DNA of 64,000 bases from Thioalkalivibrio paradoxus ARh 1 (GTDB taxonomy: Bacteria; Pseudomonadota; Gammaproteobacteria; Ectothiorhodospirales; Ectothiorhodospiraceae): assembly GCF_000227685.2 (NCBI RefSeq), contig NZ_CP007029.1:594501-658500 (forward strand), written 5' to 3'. The notes beneath the pieces are model-generated. The model made no database searches. It was not told the origin of the DNA and saw only the letters and a program-made list of their open reading frames with translations. Shown here piece after piece: positions 19,038-28,332 of this stretch. Positions within the stretch are counted from its first letter, which is position 1, and the number at the start of each line of letters is the position of its first letter. A program made the position numbers and the translations under genes.

Positions 19038-19240
19038 CTATGCGGCGGGTCGCAAGCCCACCTCCAGCCGTTCCGCGGCAAGCTCGATCAGGTGCAGCAG
19101 GCTCTCGGTTTCGAGCGGCGTCAGCATGGCGGTGTGCTCGGCGGACTCGTTGCAGCGTGACGCTTCAGCCCGGCGCAGCAGGACGGCAGTCGTGCGGATC
19201 GCGCCGGCAGGTCCGTGGTGGTAAGGCTCATGGCGTTCAT
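19038..19240 (-). pseudogene. Small ORF, apparently frameshifted, unknown
   Basis: An ATG at 19240 with a good ribosome site (AGGAGT) opens MNAMSLTTTDLPA. The coding-like sequence then continues in another frame as RTTAVLLRRAEASRCNESAE and LLHLIELAAERLEVGLRPAA to a stop at 19038. The distance is not a multiple of three. It may be a broken accessory gene of the unit that includes the next upstream gene; a sequencing error is also possible. Confidence 0.3.
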
Positions 19241-19308
19241 GGTCGGCACTCCTGTCGGGGTCGGTCGTGGAAAGTGCCTTGGTCGGGTGGTGCCGGCCTG
19301 GGTGCGCT

Positions 19309-19581
19309 TCATCTGCGGTCGGGAGCTACAGTGGGGTCGTGCAGCACGGTCCATCCGCCCGGCCCGAGTTCGCTGGCAGTGCGTTGCGCGAGGCGTTCAT
19401 TGGCGACCAGCCGGTGGACCACCTCGCCGAGCGTCTTGCCCTGTTCCCGGGCCTCGGTCCGCAACCAATCGGCGGTTCCGCGGTGAACCGTGATTTCCAA
19501 CCGGACCTTGCCCCGGTCGGCTTCGCGCTCCCGGTGGGCGCGGGATCGCTCCCGGTTGCTGTCGTGGATACGCTTCGTCAT
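19309..19581 (-). CDS. Small basic protein, possible ribbon-helix-helix regulator
   Basis: 90 residues with a strong ribosome site (AGGAGGGGAACC) before the ATG. The N-terminus is highly charged (Arg/Glu-rich). The centre, VRLEITVHRGTADWLRTEAR then GKTLGEVVHRLV, looks like the beta-strand plus two helices of Arc/MetJ-type regulators. Such proteins commonly autoregulate; a perfect 18-bp palindrome lies about 70 bases upstream. The family call is by pattern only. Confidence 0.5.
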   Translation of the reverse strand: MTKRIHDSNRERSRAHREREADRGKVRLEITVHRGTADWLRTEAREQGKTLGEVVHRLVANERLAQRTASELGPGGWTVLHDPTVAPDRR

Positions 19582-19650
19582 CGGTTCCCCTCCTGTCCCC
19601 GGCAGCAGTGCGCTCCGGGGGGGCCGGTGTCAACGCCGGGCCGGTCGGCT

Positions 19651-19668
19651 TTGCATCCGCGGATGCAA
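19651..19668. promoter_or_regulatory. Perfect 18-bp palindrome, operator candidate
   Basis: TTGCATCCGCGGATGCAA is exactly self-complementary and lies upstream of the minus-strand gene at 19309-19581, between it and the IS66 element. Confidence 0.45.
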
Positions 19669-19748
19669 CGGGCCATCCGAACCTTGGCTCTCCGAACCAA
19701 GCTTCGGCAGGCGACTCGTAAGCGTCCGGGGAACCCCGGGTTCTCCGC

Positions 19749-21425
19749 TTACAGTTCCGGCGCCGGGATTTTCAGATCCTCGGGCGTGAGCCGATGCGGC
19801 AGCAGGGCCGCGATGCCGCCCGGGGTGGTCACCGCCGGCAGGGTCTCGAACAGGTAATGCAGGTAGGCGCGCGGCTCCAGGCCGTTGGCCTTCGCCGTCT
19901 CCACCAGGGTGTAGAGCATCGCACTGGCCTCGGCACCGCGCGGGCTGCCGCTGAACAGCCACGCCTTGCGCCCCAGGGCGAATGGCCGGATCGCGTTCTC
20001 GGCCAGATTGTTGTCGATCTCGAGGTGACCGTCCTGCAGGAACGTGATCAGGATCGGCCACTGCCTGCGGGCATACTGGATCGCCTCGCCCAGCAGGCCC
20101 TTGGGCAGCACCTTCTGCGCCTTGTCGTCGAGCCAGGCCTGGATCTCATCCAGGATCGGCTGCGACTGTTCCCGCCGCACCGCGTGGCGGTGTTCCGGGG
20201 CCGTGCCGCGGATCCGGCGCTCGACCTCGTAGAGCTTGCCGATCAAGGCCACGAAGGCATGCGCGGCCCCGGTCTTGGTTCGACTGTTGGCCGCCTCGAC
20301 GGCCTTGCGCCGGACGTGGGCCCAGCACCCCATGTGGCCCCGGATGCCCTCTTTCTCTGCCAGCGCGTGATAGCCCGCATAGCCATCCGTCTGCAGATAG
20401 AACCGGAGTTCCGGAGGCCGGCCGTCTCCTTCCGGGAACAGGAAGTCGATCGGCACCTCGCCGCTGCGGCTCGGGGCGTACTGGAACCAGATCACTGGTC
20501 TTCCAGACGGCCCACCGCGGTAGACCCACATATAGGACTTGGTGGTGTTGGCCCGGCCCGGTTCATCGAGCACCTGCACCGGGGTCTCGTCGATCTGCAG
20601 CACCGGGCCTTGGGTCAGGTGCTGCTTCAAAGCGGCCAGCACCGGGGCGAGCGGGGTGGCCAGTTGTACGATCCAGCCGGACAGGGTCTGGCGGGAGAGC
20701 TCGATGCCCTCGCGGGCGAAGACCTTCTCCTGGCGGTACAGCGGCAGGCCATCGACGAACTTGCCCGTAACCACCTCCGCGAGCAGCGAACTGTGCGCGA
20801 TGGCTTTCGGCAGGATCTGCGCCGGGCGGGGTGCGATCCGCAGCCCCGCCTCGGCGCCGGGTACGTCGGCGTGGATCGGCGCGTACTTGGCGCGCTTGAT
20901 CTTGATCACGTAGTACTGCTTGGGCAGCACCCCCAGCTGCTCGGACTCGTCGAAGCCGATCCGCACGTGGGTCTCGGCGAGCGCCGCCTGTTCCGCCTCG
21001 GACAGGTCCAGGATGCGCTCCACCCGCGGCAGGTGCGCCGGCAGCGGCTTGCGCTTCGGGGTCTGCTTCTTGGGTTCGGTACGTTCCGAGCGTGGCGGCG
21101 CCTTGGCTTCGGCGATCTGGGCGTCCAGTTCCTCGATCAGGACGTTCAGCTCGGCTTCGTCAAAGAGCGCGAGCTGCTCCCGCGCGACGCGATCCGCCTT
21201 CGGTCCGAAGCGCTGGTGGCGCAGCAGATCCAGGCGCTCCAGGAGGAGCTCGATCTTGCGGTCGAGCTTATCGATGGTCTCGTTCCGCACCCGAAGTTCT
21301 GCATCGCGTGCCTGCAACTCGGCCTCGAAGCGCTGTTCCCGCGCGACCTTCTCGGCCGCCATCCGGGCGATGATCGCGTGCAGCTCCGCGGGGTCCTTGG
21401 GGAGCTTCTGAGCGGCTTCGGGCAT
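19749..21425 (-). CDS. tnpC: IS66 transposase TnpC
   Basis: 558-residue IS66 transposase. It has an N-terminal coiled coil (about 20-75), a zinc-finger-type region, and the DDE catalytic core with LQIDETPVQVL, TDGYAGYHALAE and the C-terminal NNLAENAIRPFALGRKAW plus IS66 C-terminal element. It is separated by about 50 bases from tnpB. Confidence 0.96.
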   Translation of the reverse strand: MPEAAQKLPKDPAELHAIIARMAAEKVAREQRFEAELQARDAELRVRNETIDKLDRKIELLLERLDLLRHQRFGPKADRVAREQLALFDEAELNVLIEELDAQIAEAKAPPRSERTEPKKQTPKRKPLPAHLPRVERILDLSEAEQAALAETHVRIGFDESEQLGVLPKQYYVIKIKRAKYAPIHADVPGAEAGLRIAPRPAQILPKAIAHSSLLAEVVTGKFVDGLPLYRQEKVFAREGIELSRQTLSGWIVQLATPLAPVLAALKQHLTQGPVLQIDETPVQVLDEPGRANTTKSYMWVYRGGPSGRPVIWFQYAPSRSGEVPIDFLFPEGDGRPPELRFYLQTDGYAGYHALAEKEGIRGHMGCWAHVRRKAVEAANSRTKTGAAHAFVALIGKLYEVERRIRGTAPEHRHAVRREQSQPILDEIQAWLDDKAQKVLPKGLLGEAIQYARRQWPILITFLQDGHLEIDNNLAENAIRPFALGRKAWLFSGSPRGAEASAMLYTLVETAKANGLEPRAYLHYLFETLPAVTTPGGIAALLPHRLTPEDLKIPAPEL

Positions 21426-21473
21426 ACCCGGAAGTTTACCAAAACCCAGCCAATAACGCTGCAGAATCAGCGA

Positions 21474-21827
21474 CTAAAGCAGAGAAAAAGACGCCTTGAG
21501 ATGGCCCTGCACGGCGGTCGGATCCAGGCCCTCCAGCAACCACTGCAGTTCGCGCACCGACAGTTCAACCGAACTCTGCTCGGTGCCCGCCGGCCACCAG
21601 AAGCGCTGCTTCTCCAGGCGCCGGTACCACAGCCAGAAGCCGTTCCGGTACCACACCAGCACCTTGATCTTGTCCCGCGCCCGGTTGCAGAACACGAACA
21701 GGTGCGAGGAAAACGGATCCGCCTGCAGCACGTCCTCGACCCGCGCCGCGAGACCGTCGATCTGGCAGCGCATGTCGGTGTGGCCGCGCGCCAGATACAC
21801 CTTGGTGTGCGCGTCCAAGGCGATCAT
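21474..21827 (-). CDS. tnpB: IS66 accessory protein TnpB
   Basis: 117 residues with the family motifs HTDMRCQIDGLAARV, HLFVFCNRARDKIKVLVW and NGFWLWYRRLEKQRF. Required with TnpA and TnpC for IS66 transposition. The start at 21827 overlaps the tnpA stop by 4 bases. Confidence 0.95.
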   Translation of the reverse strand: MIALDAHTKVYLARGHTDMRCQIDGLAARVEDVLQADPFSSHLFVFCNRARDKIKVLVWYRNGFWLWYRRLEKQRFWWPAGTEQSSVELSVRELQWLLEGLDPTAVQGHLKASFSLL

Positions 21828-22162
21828 GCGCGCTCCCGCAGCACACCCAGCACCCGCTGCAGCGTCTCGGCCGAACACCCCGGCCCGATCTCCAGACGCA
21901 GACCACCGGCCAGCACCAGCGTCAGATCGGCAGCCCGCGTCCCGGGCGCGTCATCGACCAGGGTGACCGGCACGAACTCCGGCACCGGGGCCGCCACCGG
22001 CGACTCGGTCCGGGGCTCCGGCGCCAGCAGTCGCCGCCAGCGCTGCAGGCTGGCCACCGAAATCCCGCGCCGCTCACAGTACGCCTGCTGCGACAGACCG
22101 CTGCGCTCCCAGCCCCGCACCAGCCGCTCCCACTCCTGCCGACTGCGCCGCACGCCCCACAT
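21824..22162 (-). CDS. tnpA: IS66 accessory protein TnpA (helix-turn-helix)
   Basis: 112 residues. It has an N-terminal helix-turn-helix (WERSGLSQQAYCERRGISVASL), a short variable linker and a C-terminal DLTLVLAGGLRLEIGPG segment typical of IS66 OrfA. It lies first in the IS66 operon. Confidence 0.93.
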   Translation of the reverse strand: MWGVRRSRQEWERLVRGWERSGLSQQAYCERRGISVASLQRWRRLLAPEPRTESPVAAPVPEFVPVTLVDDAPGTRAADLTLVLAGGLRLEIGPGCSAETLQRVLGVLRERA

Positions 22163-22421
22163 GATCCCGCCCTCCGGTTATCCTGGACTGGCGGCTATCA
22201 TCCGGAGGCCGCCGGGGCGGCGGAAGAACGTATTTCGCAGGACGCTTACGGCGACTCCCCCCCGCGGGAGCCCGGCCGGTGGTCGATAGTGCGGCAGTAT
22301 CGCCTAGTCAGATGACGTGGTCCTGCAGGACCCCGGGCTCGGGGTCACACGCCGACACGTCCGCGCGCGGGGTGACGGCTGGACCGCCACCCCGCGGTTG
22401 ACTCCGTTCATCGCACTGCAG

Positions 22422-23906
22422 CTACGGTTCGGTGGGCGCGTTCGGGTTGCTGCTGAACGTGCCGGTGGCCGGAAGCCCCGCCTTGAGTGCCGCTCCGTCG
22501 GCCAGCGAGATCATCCCGGACGGGATCGTCGCCGATGGGTCGGAACCGCCGAGGTTGATCGGGTTGCCGGCGATGTTGTTCACCACGATCACTGCGACAG
22601 CACCGGCGGCCTGCGCGTTCGCGACCTTCTGGACGAACGGGCAGACGCCCCGGTCGACCACGGCGATCGCGGTCGCCGGGAAGCCGACGAGCGGGTCGCA
22701 GCCCAGGGTCGGGTTGCCCGAGCCGTCGTTTACGAGCGCCAGCTCGCCGCTGACCCCGGACTCGGTGGTGGCCGGCCCGAACGCAGCCCCGGTCACGCCG
22801 TACACGCCGGCCGCGCTCGACGGCGGGTCGACCGCCAGCAGGTTGGGCAGGGTGATCGGCTCGCCAAGGTCGGGATTCAGCCCGACGGTGCCTTCTGCCT
22901 CAAGCCCGGCGACGATCGTAGCGCCGTCGGCCTGCGACACCATGACCGAGGGGATCGTGACGTCGTCCGACGACCCGCCCATTGTGATCGGGGCGCCCTC
23001 GACGTTGTTGATCACGATCGCCGCGATGGCACCGGCCTGCTGCGCGTTCCCCACCTTCTGCACGAACGGGCAGGTACCCCGCTCGATGACGGCGATCGCG
23101 CCGGCCGGGAACCCGAAGAGCGTTTCGCAGCCTTGGTAGTACTGGTCCGTGGCATCGTTCACCACGACGAGAGCGCCAGTGGCCCCCGCCTGCGTCGGCG
23201 ACGGCCCGAATGCCGCGCCGGTGGCGCCGTAGACACCGGCGGCGATCGAGGGCAGATGAACCGTCACGAGGTTCGGCAGCAGGATCACGTCGGGGATTAG
23301 TCCCACGGTGCCATCGGCGGGCAGACCCGCCTTGATCGCCGCGCCGTCGGCCTGCGACACCATGACCGAGGTGATCCCGGCGCTATCGACCGCGGCGCCC
23401 ATCACGATCGGCGCCGTCGCGACGTCGTTTACCACGATCACCGCGACGGCACCCGCTGCCTCCGCGTTGGCGACCTTGGTCGCGAACTGGCAGCCGCCGC
23501 GGTCCACGACCGCGATGGCCCCGTAGTTGAAACCGGTCAGCGGGCCGCAGCCCTCGGAGGGCACGCCGGACGCGCTGTTCACGACCTCGACCGTCCCGTC
23601 GACCCCTTCCGCGGTCGGGGGCGGACCGAAGTCCGCCGCTACGGCCTCGTAGACCCCCGCGGCCCCCGATGGTGCGTAGATGCGCACGAGATCCTCGAGT
23701 GTTCCGGGTTCGGGCTCTTCGGGCTCCGGCAAGCCGGCGCCGCTCGGGTTGAACGTACCGTGTTCGTCGCAGTTGGGGTTGTTCGCGCCCGCCGGCGTGG
23801 CGCAGGGGTTCGCGCCACCGCCGGGCTGCGCCATTGCGACGCTCAGAGGCATCATGGCAACAAGCACCACGGCACTGAGCGAGCCCAGGGTTCGCACACT
23901 GATCAT
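22422..23906 (-). CDS. Secreted protein with three PA (protease-associated) domains
   Basis: 494 residues. A Sec signal peptide (MISVRTLGSLSAVVLVAMM, cleavage near SVAMAQP) is followed by a Pro/Asn-rich linker and three tandem repeats of about 135 residues. Each repeat reads like AGVYGATGAAFGP, then a Cys pair around GCETLFGFPAGAIAVIERG and CPFVQKVGNAQQAGAIAAI, then ITMGG...IPSVMVSQADG. This is the PA fold that in other proteins accompanies proteases or binds ligands. No protease catalytic domain is present, so the function is unknown; it may be a surface or secreted scaffold. It stands alone on the minus strand, convergent with nothing and divergent from the rhodanese operon. Confidence 0.85.
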   Translation of the reverse strand: MISVRTLGSLSAVVLVAMMPLSVAMAQPGGGANPCATPAGANNPNCDEHGTFNPSGAGLPEPEEPEPGTLEDLVRIYAPSGAAGVYEAVAADFGPPPTAEGVDGTVEVVNSASGVPSEGCGPLTGFNYGAIAVVDRGGCQFATKVANAEAAGAVAVIVVNDVATAPIVMGAAVDSAGITSVMVSQADGAAIKAGLPADGTVGLIPDVILLPNLVTVHLPSIAAGVYGATGAAFGPSPTQAGATGALVVVNDATDQYYQGCETLFGFPAGAIAVIERGTCPFVQKVGNAQQAGAIAAIVINNVEGAPITMGGSSDDVTIPSVMVSQADGATIVAGLEAEGTVGLNPDLGEPITLPNLLAVDPPSSAAGVYGVTGAAFGPATTESGVSGELALVNDGSGNPTLGCDPLVGFPATAIAVVDRGVCPFVQKVANAQAAGAVAVIVVNNIAGNPINLGGSDPSATIPSGMISLADGAALKAGLPATGTFSSNPNAPTEP

Positions 23907-24774
23907 CAGGATACCTCCCGCCCCTTGGGGCGATCACCCTGCCATGTGCTTGAAGGCCTGGTTGCACCCGCCTCTCCCACCGGTGGGGTACAGATCGGCC
24001 GCACGTTACATGGATTGACTATAAGAAGCATAGACATCCATTGTTCGATCTGCCCGACGCACGTCCCGGAGCATGGCTGCGGCGCCGGGGTGGTCCGGGC
24101 TGCCGGAATCGGCGGTGCCCTGTTCTGCCGTGTGAGCACGGTCACCGTGTTGGCATGGCTGGGGTTCAGGTGTTAATGGCCTTTGCGATGCCCGCAGCAG
24201 AAACTCGCCCCAATCCGTCTGCTCACCGGCCACGATCGTGCTGCCGTCGAGAACCCCTGTGACGAGCCCGCCGTGACGCATTCTGGCTAGGTGGACGGGC
24301 ATCGATCGGCCGCAGTGCTGATCTGTGCGCCCGCGCACGAGTGCTTACGCATCCGGTTGAACGCCACGTCGGCGATGGGCTGAGCTCGCCCTCGGCTCGG
24401 GATGAGGCGTGCGCAATTCCCAGTTCCAATTCTCATTCTATGGTCTATATGCTACTTCGAGGGTAACGAACTGCCCAGGAAGAGGCAGGGGTGCGACACA
24501 TCGGGGGGGCTCAACAGGTTCATGACCACGGCAGCCATCAGCCTGTCCATCGGCAGGGCGGTGTTGACCGCCCGCGTGAGGGCATTGGCGCTCAGGCCGG
24601 TCAGCCCCTATGCATCTTTGAAAGACCCGGCAGCGTGTGGCGGCAGCAAGGCTATCTGTCGTCAACAGCAATGCTGTCAATCACAGGCTTCAATCGCATC
24701 TCCATGACGAAACGCTGCCGGCGCGGAACGATGCATGCGTTCGACGGCCGGCGAACGACCGAGGGGTGGTGACC
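23907..24774. other. 868-bp region between divergent genes, no clear gene
   Basis: Separates the PA-domain gene (minus) from the rhodanese-psr operon (plus) and must hold both promoters. I see no coding-like frame with a start and ribosome site. An A/T-richer stretch near 24424-24460 (CCAATTCTCATTCTATGGTC) and TTGACTATAAGAAGCATAGA near 24015 are the best promoter areas. Nothing else is recognised. Confidence 0.4.
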
Positions 24775-26073
24775 ATGCGCTGGAATGTTCTGGCCCGACT
24801 GGGTCTCGCTGTGCTGCTTCTGTTTCCGACCGCACTGCTGGCGGACACGGTTCAGGGCCGGATCATGGAGATCTCGCGCCTCGCGAACACGATCCAGATC
24901 AGGGTTCCTGATCAGGACCCGGTCGTGATCCGCTTCGATGCGAATACCCGTTTCGTCGAGGCTGACGGCATCGAGGACCTTGCCGGGAACGACCTGGTCG
25001 AGGTCGAGTACACGCCGGGGCGCCCGGCGACCCAGATCCGCAAGGTGGTCTTCGGGTTGCCACCGGGTATCGAGATCGATGTCCGCGAGGTGCTCGCGAT
25101 TCTCACCGGAGATGAGCCTTACACGCTCGTCGACACGCGGCCCCGCGGACCGTTCCTCTCGGGCACGATTCCCTCGTCGATGAATTCCTTCACCCGTGTC
25201 GATGAGGCGGATTTCATCGCAACGCTGCCCGAGGACAAGGACCGGTTGCTGGTCTTCTACTGCGGCGGTTCGACCTGCCCCTATACCGGCGAAGCGGTCG
25301 AAATGGCACAGAACGCCGGCTACACCAACATCAAGGGCTACCAGGGTGGAATCCCCGACTGGCGGCGGACGCAGCTCCCGTTGCACGCCGATCCGAACTG
25401 GGTGGCGGACCGCCTGAATCCTGGGCATGTGATCATCGACACGCGCAACCCGGTGGACAGCGCTCTGGGGCATCTGCCCGGCGCTGTCGCGATGCCGGCG
25501 GCGAATTTCGAGGTGCTGACCGAGCGCTTCATCCGCGAGGACCGGGAGGCGATGCTGCCGCGGGTCAGCGACCGGCGTGCGCCGATCATACTTTACAGCG
25601 ACCAGCACCACAGCGATGACGTGCTGATCGCCTTCCGCGAACTGAGCAGTTGGGGGTACGGCCGGGTTGCGATTCTCAGGGACGGGTTCGAAGGCTGGCA
25701 GGCCGCCGGGCTGCCGGTCGAGCACGACCAGATCGCGTACGCGATCGACTATCAGCGGCAACTGCTGCCCGGGGAGATCTCGCCGGAGGAATTCGCGGCT
25801 ACCGACCTGACCCGTGACGACCTGATCGTTCTCGACGTGCGTTCCGATCAGGAGATCGCAGACGGTGTGATCGCGGGAGCGATCCACATCCCGCTGGAGA
25901 AGGTCGAGGACAGCCTGGACCGGCTCGACAAGAGCAAGGAAATCCTTGCGGTCTGTGCGACCGGGATCCGTGCCGAGATGGTGTACCGCGTGCTCAATGC
26001 CGCGGGATACAACGTGCGTTTCCTGAACGAGCACATCGAAGTGGCCGAGGACGGTAGCGTCCGCGTGCTGTAG
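24775..26073 (+). CDS. Exported triple-rhodanese sulfurtransferase
   Basis: 432 residues. A Sec signal peptide (VLARLGLAVLLLFPTALLA) is followed by a short beta domain (DTVQGRIMEISRLANTIQIR) and three rhodanese domains. Domain 1 has the active Cys163 in LLVFYCGGSTCPYTG, domain 2 has Ser275 (IILYSDQHHSDD) where Cys is expected, and domain 3 has Cys394 in ILAVCATGIRAEM. It probably binds or transfers sulfane sulfur in the periplasm. It lies first in a run with a psrABC-like operon and a second rhodanese, suggesting delivery or removal of sulfur for that enzyme. The start at 24775 is chosen for the signal peptide; the frame is open upstream. Confidence 0.88.
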   Translation: MRWNVLARLGLAVLLLFPTALLADTVQGRIMEISRLANTIQIRVPDQDPVVIRFDANTRFVEADGIEDLAGNDLVEVEYTPGRPATQIRKVVFGLPPGIEIDVREVLAILTGDEPYTLVDTRPRGPFLSGTIPSSMNSFTRVDEADFIATLPEDKDRLLVFYCGGSTCPYTGEAVEMAQNAGYTNIKGYQGGIPDWRRTQLPLHADPNWVADRLNPGHVIIDTRNPVDSALGHLPGAVAMPAANFEVLTERFIREDREAMLPRVSDRRAPIILYSDQHHSDDVLIAFRELSSWGYGRVAILRDGFEGWQAAGLPVEHDQIAYAIDYQRQLLPGEISPEEFAATDLTRDDLIVLDVRSDQEIADGVIAGAIHIPLEKVEDSLDRLDKSKEILAVCATGIRAEMVYRVLNAAGYNVRFLNEHIEVAEDGSVRVL

Positions 26074-26142
26074 GCCGATTCGCCCGGGTTCCGTTCGTGG
26101 TTCCCGGGCCGTCCGCACCACCAAGCAGCGGGATCCCATCTG

Positions 26143-28332
26143 ATGAAGCGTCGCGAATTCCTCAAGCTCTCCGCGATCGTCGGTGCGGGTGCGGCGACAC
26201 CGGGTCTGATGACCGGTTGCGCCAGCCCCCGGCTGCCGGGCACCGGCGAGGTCGAGACCAGTCCCACCGTCTGCAACGTCTGCTTCTGGCGCTGCGCGGG
26301 AACCGTGTACAAGGAGGACGGACAGCCTTGGAAGATCGAGGGCAACCCCGGTGACCTCCACTCCGAGGGGCGCTTCTGCACGCGCGGCAGCGGCGGACTG
26401 GGCATGTACCGGGATCCGGATCGCCTGCGTCAGCCGATGCTGAGGGTCACGGAAAACGGTCGGCAGACGTTCAAACCCGTATCCTGGGACGAAGCCCTCG
26501 ACTTCATCGCCTCTCGCATGAACGGGATTGCCGAGACGCACGGAGACGACCGTCTCTGTCTGTTGTCTCACGGTGTCGGCGGCGCCTATTTCCGGCGGCT
26601 TCTCGCAGCCTTCGGCTCGACCGGGTTCGCCCAGCCGTCGTTCGCGCAGTGCCGCGGGCCGCGCGATGTTGGTTTCGCGCTCACCTTTGGCGAGGGGGTG
26701 GGGTCGCCCGACCGTACCGACATGGAAAAGTCGCGTTGCATCGTGCTGATCGGTTCCCATCTCGGCGAGAACCTGCATAACAGCCAGGTCCAGACCTGGA
26801 TCAAGGCGGTTGCGAACGATGCCACGGTGATCACCGTCGATCCGCGCTTCTCGGTCGCGGCGGGCAAGTCGCGATACTGGCTGCCGATCCGGCCCGGTAC
26901 CGATATGGCATTGTTGCTCGCGTGGATCCACGTGCTGATCCACGAGGGGCTTTTTGATCGCGACTACGTCGCCCGCTACACGACCGGCCTCGAGCAACTG
27001 GCCGAACACGTGCTGCCGTTCAGTCCGGAATGGGCCTTCCTCGAAACCGGGATCGAAGCCGACCTGATCCGCGAGACCGCGCGCGAGATGGCGCGGCATG
27101 CGCCGGCAACGCTGGTGCACCCCGGGCGCCACGTGACCTGGTATGGAGACGACACCCAGCGCAGCCGGGCGATCGCGATCCTCAGCGCGCTGCTGGGGTC
27201 CTGGGGACGCGAGGGGGGGTATTTCATTCCCGAGTCGGTGCAGCTTCCCGGTTACCCCACGCCGGAGCCGCCCGAACCGCGCAGCGACTGGATGGCGGAG
27301 GTGCAGAAGGATTATCCGCTGGCGCCGGTCGGTATCACCAACGTGATCATCGAGGACTCGATCGGAGACGACGCCTTCTTCAAGGGCTGGTTCGTCTACG
27401 GGACGAATCTTCCCTATTCGATTCCAGCCAGCGCCGCGCAGATCGAGGCGGCTGCGCAGTCGCTCGACCTGCTCGTGGTCGTCGACACGATGCCCTATGC
27501 GATCACCGGCTATGCGGATGTGGTGCTGCCGGAGTGCACCTACCTCGAGCGCCTGGACCCGATCCGGAACAGTCCCGAGCGGCAGCCGTCGCTGGCCGTG
27601 TCGTTCCCGGCGTTCGAGCCCCGGTACGACAGCAAGCCCGCGTGGTGGATCGCGAAGCAGATTGCCGAACGGCTGGGGCTGGGAGCGCACTTCCCCTGGG
27701 ACGACTACGCCGAGGAACTCGACTGGCAGTTGCAGCAGGTGGGCAGTTCGCTGGACGAGATGCGGCGGCTCGGGGTCAAGAACTTCCCGCGCACCACGGC
27801 GCAGTACTTCGAGCCAGGCGGGGCGCGCGAATTCCGGACGCCGAGCGGCAGGATCGAGCTGTACTCCGAGACGCTCGCCGCCTACGGGTACGATCCGCTG
27901 CCGGGATATACCCCGCCTACGCGCCCGCCGGAGCGTTACTTTCACCTGAATTACGGTCGGGCGCCGGCGCACACCTTCGGACGCACGATCAACAATCCGA
28001 CACTGTTCGAGCTGATGCCCGAGAACGCGGTCTGGGTGAACCCCCTGGTGGCCAGGGATTTCGGTCTCCGTAGCGGTGACTACGTGCAGCTGCGCAACCA
28101 GGACGGGGTGACGAGCAATCGGGTCCGGGTCCGTGTGACCGAGCGGATCCGGCCCGATTCCGTGTACATCGTGCACGGCTTCGGGCACCGGGACCCGCGC
28201 CTGCGGCTCGCCGATCAGCGTGGCGCCGACGACAACGATCTGATGACCCGTGTTCTGATCGACCCGATCATGGGCGGTACCGGCATGCGCGGGAATTTCG
28301 TGACTCTGGTTCCTGAGGAGCAACTCGCATGA
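26143..28332 (+). CDS. Molybdopterin oxidoreductase, PsrA/PhsA-like catalytic subunit
   Basis: 729 residues. A Tat signal (KRREFLKLSAIVG) starts the protein. The [4Fe-4S] site is Cys44, Cys47, Cys51 and Cys79, and the Mo ligand is probably Cys170 in PSFAQCRGPRDVG. The molybdopterin-binding folds follow, with HPGRHVTWYGDD in the middle and a C-terminal dinucleotide domain. Length, Cys ligand and FeS plus NrfD partners place it with polysulfide/thiosulfate reductases, though tetrathionate or an oxidative sulfur reaction are possible. It is periplasmic. The stop overlaps the next gene (ATGA). Confidence 0.9.
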   Translation: MKRREFLKLSAIVGAGAATPGLMTGCASPRLPGTGEVETSPTVCNVCFWRCAGTVYKEDGQPWKIEGNPGDLHSEGRFCTRGSGGLGMYRDPDRLRQPMLRVTENGRQTFKPVSWDEALDFIASRMNGIAETHGDDRLCLLSHGVGGAYFRRLLAAFGSTGFAQPSFAQCRGPRDVGFALTFGEGVGSPDRTDMEKSRCIVLIGSHLGENLHNSQVQTWIKAVANDATVITVDPRFSVAAGKSRYWLPIRPGTDMALLLAWIHVLIHEGLFDRDYVARYTTGLEQLAEHVLPFSPEWAFLETGIEADLIRETAREMARHAPATLVHPGRHVTWYGDDTQRSRAIAILSALLGSWGREGGYFIPESVQLPGYPTPEPPEPRSDWMAEVQKDYPLAPVGITNVIIEDSIGDDAFFKGWFVYGTNLPYSIPASAAQIEAAAQSLDLLVVVDTMPYAITGYADVVLPECTYLERLDPIRNSPERQPSLAVSFPAFEPRYDSKPAWWIAKQIAERLGLGAHFPWDDYAEELDWQLQQVGSSLDEMRRLGVKNFPRTTAQYFEPGGAREFRTPSGRIELYSETLAAYGYDPLPGYTPPTRPPERYFHLNYGRAPAHTFGRTINNPTLFELMPENAVWVNPLVARDFGLRSGDYVQLRNQDGVTSNRVRVRVTERIRPDSVYIVHGFGHRDPRLRLADQRGADDNDLMTRVLIDPIMGGTGMRGNFVTLVPEEQLA

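Larger units (their letters stand above)
19718..22249 (-). mobile_element. IS66-family insertion sequence, complete (2532 bp)
   Basis: Ends carry the IS66-type terminal repeat GTAAGCGTCC, at 19718-19727 and inverted at 22240-22249, with a perfect 8-bp target duplication GGCGACTC at 19710-19717 and 22250-22257. It contains the three standard genes tnpA, tnpB and tnpC, all intact. The exact duplication indicates a clean, relatively recent insertion. Confidence 0.96.

Noticed and set aside
19794-22289. 831-residue + frame across the IS66 element
   Set aside because: Antisense to tnpABC; shadow frame.
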